Positions 32,911 to 42,129 of a stretch of DNA of 42,129 nt are shown here, in pieces. The translations under genes were made by a program, and so were the position numbers. Each line of letters begins with the position of its first letter. Within the stretch, counting starts at the first letter, position 1. The stretch is from NCBI GenBank assembly GCA_015499985.1, contig JAAAUF010000289.1:1-42129 (forward strand), in the 5' to 3' direction. The notes under the pieces are model-generated. The model searched no databases. It was not told where the DNA came from and saw only the letters and a list, made by a program, of their open reading frames with translations. The stretch comes from Haplosporangium gracile. Its lineage: Eukaryota; Mortierellomycota; Mortierellomycetes; Mortierellales; Mortierellaceae.

Positions 32911-34040
32911 GTTGTTTTATGGTTGTTTGATATTTGTGCGAATAGTCGTTCTAGATGGAGTTAAGAGAAAGTAAATGTATTGACGGCAAGAGGATGACAC
33001 TAGTTTCGGTGTCGGATGTATGAAAAAAAAGAGGTGAGTGAAGAGAAGAAGGAAGAAGACGCGGAGAAAAAAATTGACATAGACAACAGGAAGAAAAGGA
33101 AAGAATGCTCACTTGAATGGGTGGAAGGAGTGTCAAATTGGGCGAATTGCGAAAAATATGCGGTCGAGTGAGACACCCTTTTTTTGCATTCAGAAACATA
33201 GAAAAAAAAAAGTGTCAGATGGATAGGAGCATCATCACGTGGCTTTTCCTTTGTTTCTTTTTTTTTTTTGAAGTGATAAGAAGGAAAAGGAGGAGTTCTT
33301 CTGAGCAAGCCCTCTTCCTGTTCAATGCCACTCTCTTCGGTTTCACTTCACCCAGGTACCGTCACAGCGCTCCATTAACTGATCAAATGTCCAGGACTGG
33401 TCTAGGAATATTATTTTGTGCCTGAATGATTTTTTGTTGGAGAGCGTCTATGATCACCTCGGCTACCGTATGCCCTACTCCTTGTCTGCTCACATCGCAT
33501 TCATCTTTCTAGCCATTCTGGCGCACGCGTCGCTGCCGCTGCCATAGGCACAGGGAGTTTGGGAGGGCAACACCTTTCTTCCCAATCCATTGTCGTCATA
33601 AAGCAAAGCACAGACACCAATTAAGATGCCTCATTTCATCCAAAGCCAAGGCTCCTTCTTTCACTTTGTGTTCGTCTGGCTCAATGATTGGTGCAAGCGG
33701 AGCAACAAAGCGGCTTTCTTTCGCTCACAATGACGACAACCTTTTCTCCACTTCGCCAGCGACTGTTGTCGCACATCAGCGATTGCAGCATTTTTTTGGT
33801 GTTGCAGGAACATTCGCTAGAGATCAAGGTTATCTAGCACCCCTGACGACACTGGGTTTCCACCCAGGGGTCATCAATTTTAATGGCCAATAATGCTACA
33901 AAACAAAACACTATTTAATCGGCCGAATGTACCTGTTCTAACCATTCTTGCCTTAACCCACTTCTTACACAATCTCCTCAACCTTCCTCCTTTTCTCACC
34001 CCCCAATTACACATACCCACTAATCTTAGTCTCCACAGAC
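32911..34040. promoter_or_regulatory. Divergent promoter, His-loop protein / amylase
   Basis: These 1.13 kb separate two outward-facing genes. The left part is GA-rich with A/T runs; the right part contains the inverted repeat at 33840-33870 and a TATTTAA at about 33911. Open frames here, for example 33666-33893, show no recognisable protein. Confidence 0.5.
33840..33870. promoter_or_regulatory. Inverted repeat with STRE-like CCCCT/AGGGG ends
   Basis: CCCCTG (33840-33845) and CAGGGG (33865-33870) are inverted copies. Between and overlapping them is a perfect 6-bp inverted repeat, CTGGGT-TTCC-ACCCAG (33852-33867). It lies about 170 nt upstream of the amylase ATG. The AGGGG core equals the yeast stress-response element; function here is a guess. 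Confidence 0.35.
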
Positions 34041-35965
34041 ATGGCCAACAACAAGCAACACGAGAACGTTACAATGTTCCAGTTCTTCGAGTGGTACACC
34101 CCCACTGACCACATGCATTGGATACGTCTCAAGGAGCAAGCCAGTCTTCTCAGCTCCCTCGGTCTCTCTGCCATCTGGGTGCCTCCACCCACCAAGGGTT
34201 CCTCCCCCAACGATGTCGGCTACGGCGTTTACGATCTCTGGGACATGGGCGAGTTTGACCAGAAGGGCACCGTCCCTACCAAGTATGGTACCAAGGACCA
34301 GCTTAAGGAGGCCATTGACGAGTGTCACAAGCACGGTATTAAGATCTATTTTGACGCTGTTCTCAACCACAAGGCTGCCGGTGACGAGACCGAGGTTTTT
34401 AAGGCCGTTGCCGTTGCTGAAGATGATCGCACCCAGGAGATCGAGGAACCTCACAAGATTACTGCCTACACAAAGTTCAACTTTCCTGGCCGCAAGGGCA
34501 AGTACTCTGACTTTCAGTGGAACCACCACCACTTTTCTGGAACTGATTGGGATGCCAAGGCGAAGCGCTCTGTAAGTTTTCAAGAAAAGCCTTGCTCTGT
34601 CATGTTTTTTCTACGCATCTGTGCCTTTTCTTTATTCGTCGTTGTATCCCCATCACTATATATTCATTTCATCTCATCCTTTACTATCCATAGGCGGTGT
34701 TCAAGATCAAGGGCGAGAACAAGAGCTTTGCCGAGGATGTGGACGGTGAGCACGGCAACTTTGACTATCTCATGTGTAACAACATCGACTATGACCACCC
34801 GGATGTTGTCTCCGAGACCGAGCGCTGGGCCCAGTGGTGCATCGACGAGTTCAATATTGACGGCTTCCGCTTCGACGCCATGAAGCACATCTCTGCTGGT
34901 TTCATTGCACATCTTATCTCTCACATCCGCGACCAGCTCAACAAGCCCGATTTCTTTTGTGTGGGCGAATACTGGAAGCAGGACCTAAATGATGTCGATA
35001 TCTGTTTGGACAATAATGGACACATTCATTTGTTTGATGTGCCCCTGCATTTCAACTTTAAGCGCGCAGGCGAGGAGGGCCCTTCATTCGATATGAGGAC
35101 CATTTTTGACGGTACGCTAGTCCAGTCCTCTCCTGAGGCTGCTGTTACTTTTATCGATAACCACGACACTCAGCCCTACCAGTCCCTTGAGAGCTTTGTC
35201 CCTGCCTGGTTCAAGCCCTTGGCGGCCGCCGTAAGTTCTCGCTTGCTGCACGACCAAATCTCATTTCTTCAATTAAGGGACTGACTTTATCGCAAACACA
35301 ACTAACCAGTCCCTTGGACCAATTATTAATAGTTGATCTGCTTGCGATTCGATGGATACCCATGCCTGTTCTATGGCGACTTTTACGGTATCGAGCCAAA
35401 ATCTCCCTCCGAGCCCGAGACAGGCTTCCCTGGCCGCAAGGAGATGTTTTCCCGAATGCTCCTCGCCCGCAAGCAGTTCGCCTACGGCGCCCAGGACGAC
35501 TACTTTGACCATCCCAATTGCATCGCCTGGGTCCGCCACGGCGACGAACACCATCCCGGAGGCCTTGCCGTCGTCATGTCCAACTCCAATGCCAAGGGTC
35601 ATAAACGTCTCCACTTCGGAAAACACCGCGCCGGAGAGACTTGGGTTGACATGATGGGTTATTGGAAGGATCCCGTTACGATCAAGGAGGACGGATCGGC
35701 CAAGTTTTATTGCCATTCCGGAAGTGTCTCGCTTTGGGTGCCCAAGGAGGAAGGCAAGAGCTGGATTACTTGCGAGGAGTCATCGTCAGAAGAGGCTGAG
35801 CGCTATGAACGTGAGGAGCAACATGCGAGAGACCATGCTGATGATGACGATAGTGAGGAAGAGAAGGAGGACGAGAAGAAGTTTGAGGCTGAGCATCCTG
35901 ACCTGCCAAAGCCTTTGGATACCTGGGACCATTTGTTGGAGGATGATGACCAAGCTCAGCACTAA
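34041..35965 (+). CDS. Intracellular alpha-amylase, GH13 (bacterial-liquefying type), 566 aa
   Basis: Three exons (34041-34571, 34694-35230, 35333-35965) total 1701 nt and close in frame. The protein starts ENVTMFQFFEWY without a signal peptide, typical of cytosolic GH13_5 enzymes. Conserved regions are DAVLNHKAAGD, GFRFDAMKH (nucleophile D238), CVGEYW (acid/base E269) and FIDNHDTQ (D335), followed by GYPCLFYGDFYG. A C-terminal beta domain ends at about SVSLWVPKEEGKSW. An unusual acidic extension of about 65 residues (SSSEEAERYEREEQHARDHA and DDDDSEEEKEDEKK) follows. The enzyme hydrolyses internal alpha-1,4 glucosidic bonds; in fungi cytosolic members have been tied to glycogen or cell-wall alpha-glucan metabolism. 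It converges with the PAH gene. Confidence 0.95.
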
Positions 35966-36205
35966 TAGTATACTCAGTCAGATACCTTGTAGAAACATAA
36001 TTCCATCGTTTTCAAATACAATTGAACTTTAGACAAAACCCGAATATTATATACGAATGTCAGACAAGAGAGGGGAGTAGGGATTGTTTTTATTTTGGAA
36101 AAGCATGGAGGTATCTTTTGAGAAATACATCTTCACTAAACACACGGAAAAACAAAAAGCCTAGGAATATCTTCCCTCAAATGGGAGGTGGGAGGGAAAG
36201 GGTAC
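35966..36205. other. Convergent spacer, amylase / PAH
   Basis: These 240 nt hold the 3' ends of two convergent genes. The stretch is AT-rich and has no gene. Confidence 0.5.
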
Positions 36206-38237
36206 TCAAGACAACTTCTCCAAGGCATCGACCAAGGTCAACATGTCAGTCTTGATGCTCTGGGCATAGCGGATGACCTTGTCCTTCGAGTCCAGGATCT
36301 CAATGCTCTCGGTGTAAGCGTTGTAGCGGACGGAGAAGGGGCGATCGCAAGAGTTGGCAAACTCACGGACACGCATCTGGGCATCTTTGAACGACTCGGC
36401 AACAAAGTAGACGGGCTGGTACTCGGTGATGGGATACTTTTGCTGCGCAACCTTGGCAGGCTCAAAGGGACGGATCTCGGGCTTGTCGCTCAGACAGTAC
36501 TCCAGTTCTCCAAAGGACGACAAAAGACCAGCTCCATAGGCGCGGATTTGGTCGCCCTGACGGCAGATTCCAAACTCAACTGTGAACCAGTAAATCGTGG
36601 CCAGACGCTCAATGTCCTCATCGCTCGCACCCAAAGATGCCAAACCAATCTCCTGAGAGAAATCTGCAAAATCAGGGTTGGCAAACAGGGGGACATGTCC
36701 CAACAATTCGTGGCAGACATCGGGCTCGGGAGTGTACAGGGGCTTGGAGTGATGGCGGATATACTGGGTCGAATGGAAGACACGGAAGGCAAGGCCGTTA
36801 AGGAAATCACGACTGGTCAAAAGCCCCATGACGGGGCGCAGAGTGAAACCAGTGCAGTCCTTCAAGAACTTGGAGACAACATCCAGCTGAGGGATGGTGT
36901 GGGTGCCATAGCCGCAGTTCTGGATCAAAAGTGGGAAGACGTGCTGGTGCTCGCGGCAGGCATGGGAAGGGAACATGCCAGTGAGCTTTTCAAAGACAGC
37001 AGCCCAGGTCTCGATCTCGACTTGGGTGTATTCGATATGAGGAATGGGCTGCCCGCTAATACAAGATGAAAGGGGTGGAAGAAGAGGAGAAAGAAAAGAA
37101 AAGACGAAAGACAAAAAAGTCTTAGTTTCATTTGTTCCCTTGTAGCAGCAAACGAAACCGCCATGTGAGCCGTGTTAGGAGGAGTAAGGTTTGGTATAGG
37201 CAGGGACCTAGGAAAGTACGTACGTCTTGTAGGTCTTAGCAATCTTGGTGATCTCGGCACGGCGAGCACGGTAAGAGGCGTCCTTGGCACCAGGGTGGTC
37301 AGAGTCGAGTTCCTCACCCATCTCGAGGACCTTGTCGGCAAAGGTGTCGAGATCAACCATCTTGCGGGGGAACCAAGGTGTCGACTCGGACAACTCGCCT
37401 ATTTCGATTGATGATTGTAATCGTGTTGGTTAGAACATGCGAGTGAAAGAGCACAATTGCGCAGGGGAGAGTTGTACCCGTGGGAGTAAAAGAGGGAGGT
37501 GTCGTCATGGTTAAAAAGAGAAAGAGGGTAGGGAGACATAAACAAAACATATAAACAACGGAGGCGTAAGAAGATTCTTTTTTAGTTTCGTTTTTTTTGT
37601 GGGTGGGAAAAAATAACAATAAGTGAAAACAAAAAAAAACGTGGGGTAGCACAACCATAACAGAGAAGGCACACGGCGGCGAAAGGGCAAACAACGGCAA
37701 GCGAAAAAAGAACTGTATTTATGCACTCTGTGTGTAATAATTGCACCTGAACAAATGAACAAAATGGAAGGAAGGGAACCAATAATATCAAACCAATCGA
37801 ACCAAAGCGACAGGTTAGCTTACCAGCACCAGCAGCACCAACGATGTGGACCTGCTTGGCAAAGGGCTCAAGAGACTTTGCGACCTGGCGGACCTGGTCA
37901 GCATCGACAGCGTTGAAGTCGACGAAAAAGTCATAATCCCACTCGGCAGTCTTGCTTGGGCGGCTGTTTGTTTGAGAAGGACGAAATCAAGGAGAGTGTT
38001 AGTCAGACACACTAACACAGTACAAAAGACAGGAGGAAATGGACAACAACAGAAGGAAAGAGACAGAGAGACGTACGACTCGATGCGGGTGAGGGAAATG
38101 TGCATGGCCTTGATGGCGGCGAGGCAGTCGTCGAGGGCGCCGACCTTGTCGGTGATGGAGAAGTGGACGGTGGTCTTGACGGGGGCCACGGGGGAGTCGG
38201 TGCACTTGTGGAGGTGGGTGGAGGCAGCTGCAGACAT
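36206..38237 (-). CDS. Phenylalanine 4-hydroxylase, 441 aa
   Basis: Four exons (38237-38077, 37963-37824, 37398-37224, 37055-36206) total 1326 nt and close in frame. An N-terminal ACT-like regulatory domain (about 20-98; [20 protein letters not shown]) precedes the aromatic amino acid hydroxylase catalytic domain. Iron ligands are visible: H274 and H279 in [10 protein letters not shown], and E319 in [12 protein letters not shown]. Each is offset by 11 from human PAH H285/H290/E330. The pterin-side block [20 protein letters not shown] is intact, and a short C-terminal tetramerisation helix ([14 protein letters not shown]) ends the protein. It converts Phe to Tyr using O2 and tetrahydrobiopterin. 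Most Dikarya lack the enzyme; it is known from Mortierella alpina. Tyrosine or tryptophan hydroxylase is less likely from this context. Confidence 0.95.
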
Positions 38238-38664
38238 GGTCGATTGGCTGTTTGGGTTGGTTGTTTGGCGGTGAGTATATGAACCTTGGGGAGGGTGTGA
38301 AGAGAAAAAAGTGGGGAAGAAAAGAGGGAAAAAGAAAAGGAAAAAGAAACGAAAACAAGTGCGATTGCCTTTTTATCGCTTCTTGTGTGGAGTTCTCCCA
38401 CGGGGCTCGACTCCGGTGGCTGTGATCTGATTGGTCAATTTGCTCTGCTCCCTTCCCTGTCCTTGTCCTCCGTCCTATGTCTTCTTGTTGTTGCTTTCTG
38501 CCCTCGTCGCATATCACAACATATTACCGACAGACACTCCCCTGCGTCCTTTCAGTCGGAGTCATCGAAAAAAATAAAATGTCCGAGAGGCGGACAACAA
38601 CAAACATCGCATGATCCACAGGTACATTCTTGCTTCATTGAACATTACTCGGAATTTTTTCTTT
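38238..38664 (-). promoter_or_regulatory. PAH promoter / MFAP1 3' flank
   Basis: These 427 nt lie between two tandem minus-strand genes. On the minus strand the part just upstream of the PAH start is strongly pyrimidine-rich (about 38270-38360 reads GA-rich on plus). No coding region is supported. Confidence 0.45.
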
Positions 38665-40922
38665 CTAGTACCGGCGCCGCTTATAAGAGTCACCATCGTC
38701 CCGGTCTCGGTCTCGGTCTCGTTCACGGTCCCGGTCCCGGTAGTCTCGACTACTGCTGCCACGGTCTCCTCTATCACGATCACCATCACGATCATGACCT
38801 GAATCACGATCACTACCCCGACTACGGCTCTGACTATGACTATCGTCGCGGTCGCGGTCATGGTACTCCTGACGGCGTCCACTTTCACTGCCTTCACGCC
38901 TGCTTCGACCACCGCCCAACTCTGTGTGATTGGCATTGTTTCTCCTTTGCGCAGTCCCAGAGCCAAATCGATCCCCGCCACCCCATCCCCCTCCTCGGCC
39001 GCCATGCTGACCTTGCATACTAGACGCAATCTTGTAATCATCGCCTCGGAAACCTCCCATACGGTGTCGCTGTTGCAAGTGCCTCGTTGCCGGATCCGAC
39101 CAGCCAGAAGGTCGCGATGTATCCTGGTCCTTCAACGTTGTGTACTTTGTCTGTCCTGCTCGTCCAAAGTTGCGAACTTGCATAATCTTAGGCAGTGCTT
39201 TGAAGTCCTTAACTGCATCCGGTGTTGCCTCGTTCGTCGACCGCTTCAGGATCGCCTCATTGGAATCCTATCAACGCAAAAACGAAAAAAGAAAGGATAG
39301 AACTGTAAGCATTCTGCTTCTTCTTCCAATGGGCGGGTGGTCAGCCAATCTGGTGACACGATTGTCAGTCAGGAGCAACTTACCATAAAGAAAGCACCCT
39401 TGTGATGGTATTTTTCAATAGATCCTACGGCCTTTTGGGCTTGCTCTTCCTTGGCCTTCTTTGCCAGGTATGCCATATCCTCTTTGACACGCTCTTCCTC
39501 TGTCAGCTCACGGCGCCTCTCGATCTCCAGCTTCTCAGCCTCGCGTCTATGAGTTCACAAGTGAAAGAAATGACAAGCAGTTAATTTACAAACCAATTTT
39601 TCTTGGCAGCCTTCCGTGAGATACAACATCAGTGTTGCGACAAAGGACAGCAACTTACGCCTCAAGCTCCTCACGATCACGCTTGATGCGCTTCAATTCA
39701 CGCAGCTTCCAGAGCTCAAACTCAGCTTCCTCGTCCAGTCCATCAGTATCATCGACCTCGGCCAGGTTGTCGACATCGGGTACTTCCTCAATATTGGCTT
39801 GTCGTGCCACATATTCTTTCAGTATCTCATGAGACTCCTTCTTCCTTTCCGCAATCTCTTCCAAACGAGCCTTTTCTGCCAGCTCCTCCGCCACCTCTGA
39901 TCGTGTGGATTCGTCAATAGTGATTCTCTGAGCTCTAAAAAGAGAGAAGATCATAATGAAAACCAACACGAGTTACGGAAAAAACACTCAATAGACCCAA
40001 TGAACCTTTATAAATTGGATGAGAGGCAACGGATTGATGAAGAAACGCAATCCAATCTACTTACTTAGGAACAAATACTGGTTTCATCAATTTCCGTCGG
40101 GGTGTATCCTCGTCTGACGACTCTTCTTCTGATCCAGACGTGTACTCTGACGATCCTTCACTGTCCTATTATTCATACCAAAGCAATAACATCGACACAC
40201 GGCGTTAGTTTACACTTTAATCCGTTCGCAAAATACAAGAAAACAAAAATACGTCGCCAACCAAAACATCTGGTTACCTCTGCATGTCCTCTGCGTCTTG
40301 AATCTTCGACTTCCTCCTCTTCCTCTTCTTCTTCACCCTGGCCCCACAATTCCTCTTCCTCCTCCTCCCTCATGGCCTTGGCCCTGGCAGCTTTCCTTCT
40401 CCTCAGTGCTGCCTCCTCCTCGTCATCTCCACTACTCTGCGATGTTCCTTGCTCGCCTTCGTCCTCGTCGCTGATAGCTCTCGCCCGTCTAGACCGAGTG
40501 TCGCCACGGCTTCTTTGATCCGACAACTGCATAGCTTGCAACCTGGCAAGACGTCTGTCGCCTCCAGCAGCTGCAGCAGCGCTCATGTCTGGCTGACCTC
40601 CTCTTTGCGCCCGTTCTTGTTGGCGTTCTCGAGTCATCTGCTCGACATTCAAAACCTGGTAGGCAGCCTTGCGTTCCTCCTGTCCTGCGCCGATCGACAG
40701 TTGAATCCCACCTGCTCCGTTTGTTGCTGCTCGTCGTGCTGATGGAGATTCGTCCTGGTCGTCTTCATCTTCATCTGAGGATTGTAATGCGGGATCAACA
40801 TAGCCTTCGGGGGCCTTTCCTGCCCTGTAACGCTGGACCTTGACGGGTTGAAGTGCACTTTTTTTTGACGCTGAGGATGTACTCGAGTTGAGCGAAGGAA
40901 GTCCAGCTCGCTTTGACGACAT
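38665..40922 (-). CDS. MFAP1: Spliceosomal protein MFAP1, 595 aa
   Basis: Five exons (40922-40278, 40165-40065, 39934-39659, 39546-39384, 39267-38665) total 1788 nt and close in frame. The start [10 protein letters not shown] was chosen because the longer open frame upstream has no MFAP1-like sequence. The N-terminus has [19 protein letters not shown] and acidic Glu runs. The core has [19 protein letters not shown], a long charged helix, [10 protein letters not shown], and [19 protein letters not shown], diagnostic for MFAP1. MFAP1 is a B-complex-specific spliceosomal protein contacting Prp38. The last 150 residues carry a [10 protein letters not shown] patch and a long Arg-Asp/Arg-Ser tail ([16 protein letters not shown]) beyond the usual MFAP1 end. 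The tail resembles splicing-factor RS/RD domains. Confidence 0.93.
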
Positions 40923-41209
40923 TGCTTCTGTCTCTCTGGCTGGTTGATGTAGGTTTGGTGTAGGTTGGTTTTGGTTGGTGTTGCTTGAGTTGATGCCTTG
41001 GTCAAAGTACATGTAATTGTTTTTCAAACCAAAGAAGGGTATCCTTACGAACACACACTCAAAGAGGCAACAGTTTTGGTTAGGTTAGACAATAAATTTT
41101 TTGTTACAAACATAGAAAGCCACACGTAACACTACAAGACTTAAGAGATTTTTTGAGGGAGCGTCAGTCCCGATTGCTGGTTCCTTGTCGACTACTAGGT
41201 CCTGCAAGG
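40923..41209 (-). promoter_or_regulatory. MFAP1 upstream region / Fanzor 3' flank
   Basis: These 287 nt lie between the MFAP1 start and the stop codon of the Fanzor relic, both on the minus strand. They would hold the MFAP1 promoter and, in an intact Fanzor, the guide-RNA end of the element. I could not identify element ends or an RNA fold by eye. Confidence 0.4.
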
Positions 41210-42129
41210 TCACTTCATAGCTCGTAAAATAAGTGCGTCGTCGCTCAGCGGCCCTTTGCGCCGGGTGGTCTTGCCCTTGTCACTGGCAGACGATGATACA
41301 TCCGGAAGGGAGAAGAGAGGAGGAGGCTTTGGTATAAACTGGCTTGGACGACACTGGCGTGTTAGCTGCGACTGGCAAATCGATGCAATGTTCTCGGCAC
41401 CCAGAGCATCCCTATGGAAATGCATGCGGCAACTGCCACAGTACTTGGATCGATTGGAAAGGGACTGTAAAAAACTCGCTACAATCTTGTCGGGGACAGT
41501 TGGCCGATGTAAAATATTCATTGCGGCCTACAATGGTGACACCAAGCAGGCGCGCCTGTTACAGCCCAAAAAAATAAATGCCATGCGTCAACCTATGTAT
41601 CGACCTTCAATAAGCTACAAAAGCGCCATGCAGGTGTAAAGGCGGAAATCCTACTCTTTTCACAAAGTGGCATATATCAGCTTGGCATGCTTAGAGGGCA
41701 GGCCGGTCCTAGAGTTGAAGTTAGCCAATCCTATGCAGACGCCAACTCGTCCAAGCCGGAGGTCCGTTCCATTGCTCGAGCCTCAAGCCAGGCTCCTCAT
41801 GGCTTCACCCTTGGTATCCCGAGCAGAATCGTCCTTGGCATCCAGCTTTGGGCCCGTCCTCTCAACCATCCGTAAGACCGCGTCTACGGCCTGATCAAGG
41901 CTGCTGCGCTGGGCCTTGGCTGCATCCCACTGCTTTCGACGGTACCATTTGTCCCGATAAAAGGCAAGTAGAGTTTCGAGGACGATTCTCTGTTCGGTAG
42001 AAGCCACTGGGAATTGCAGGTTACCAAAGTATTTGTCGAGTGTTGCAAGGGTGAAACTGGGAAGGTTGGTTTCGAGTTCAGCAATGGTGTTGGTACCATC
42101 TGAGCGTCGCCAGGGCTGCGGCGCCTTCT
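41210..42129 (-). pseudogene. Fanzor (eukaryotic TnpB-like) nuclease, degenerate C-terminal part
   Basis: Read on the minus strand, conserved pieces of a Fanzor appear in order. From the window edge: NLPSFTLATLDKYFGNLQFP; FYRDKWYRRKQWDAAKAQR; a helix QAVDAVLRMV; then IGLANFNSRTGLPSKHAKL; FVKRVGF; VTIVGRNEYFTSANCPRQDC (the Glu of NEYFTS is the RuvC-II type residue); and RSKYCGSCRMHFHRDALGAE NIA with its zinc-ribbon Cys pair and RuvC-III Asp. The tail QFIPKPPPLFSLP follows. The frame is not continuous. TGA at 41785-41783 interrupts it, and at least three frame changes are needed, one in or near a six-base homopolymer at 41469-41474. The N-terminal part, with RuvC-I, lies beyond the window. Fanzors are RNA-guided DNA nucleases carried by mobile elements. 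Some breaks could be introns, but the copy is most likely dead. Confidence 0.8.

Noticed and set aside
33666..33893. Small open frame of 75 aa in the amylase promoter
   Set aside because: No conserved features or splice support; it overlaps the inverted repeat and is most likely chance.
36188..37069. Plus-strand open frame of 293 aa over the PAH gene
   Set aside because: Antisense of the PAH catalytic exon, whose iron ligands and motifs are clear.

Overview
The window is eukaryotic and fungal. Genes are broken by many short GT-AG introns, mostly about 60-200 nt, with CTAAC/CTGAC-type branch points. Promoters are pyrimidine-rich, and low-complexity tracts (poly-Q, poly-T, TC/CA) are common. 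Phenylalanine hydroxylase, a MED27 with its C-terminal zinc site, a UBAP1-like ESCRT-I protein and a Fanzor relic point to an early-diverging fungus. Mortierellomycota (Mortierella and relatives) is my best guess; this is inference from gene content. For every multi-exon model marked 'closes in frame', exon lengths sum to a multiple of three and every junction is GT-AG, so the structures are internally checked.

Layout. 1-3520 (+): 5'-truncated, decayed DIP2/Mug62-type adenylate-forming gene with five in-frame stops. 3808-5900 (+): small glycine-rich RRM protein. 7157-8128 (-): low-complexity protein with a cysteine-rich tail. 9799-12452 (-): 14-TM MFS drug:H+ antiporter. 14910-15985 (-): ribosomal protein eS24. 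17050-18083 (-): ribosomal protein uL22. 19062-20980 (+): Mediator subunit MED27. 21332-22727 (+): GID4/Vid24, the degron receptor of the GID/CTLH ubiquitin ligase. 23001-25387 (+): UBAP1-like ESCRT-I protein with N-terminal UMA-like segment and C-terminal UBA. 26203-30367 (+): very large Q-rich SS18/SSXT protein, probable SWI/SNF subunit. 30482-32910 (-): unrecognised membrane protein with a 23-histidine loop. 34041-35965 (+): intracellular GH13 alpha-amylase. 36206-38237 (-): phenylalanine 4-hydroxylase. 38665-40922 (-): spliceosomal MFAP1. 41210-42129 (-): broken C-terminal part of a Fanzor (eukaryotic TnpB) RNA-guided nuclease.

Most genes are housekeeping and are not an operon or biosynthetic cluster. 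Themes are transcription (MED27, SSXT), RNA processing and translation (RRM protein, MFAP1, eS24, uL22), protein turnover and sorting (GID4, UBAP1-like) and metabolism (amylase, PAH, MFS). The accessory signals lie at the two edges: the decaying adenylate-forming gene on the left and the Fanzor relic on the right. The most interesting intact genes are the UBAP1-like protein and the histidine-loop membrane protein. No rRNA, tRNA or CRISPR array was recognised. There is one 14-base assembly gap at 21178-21191.
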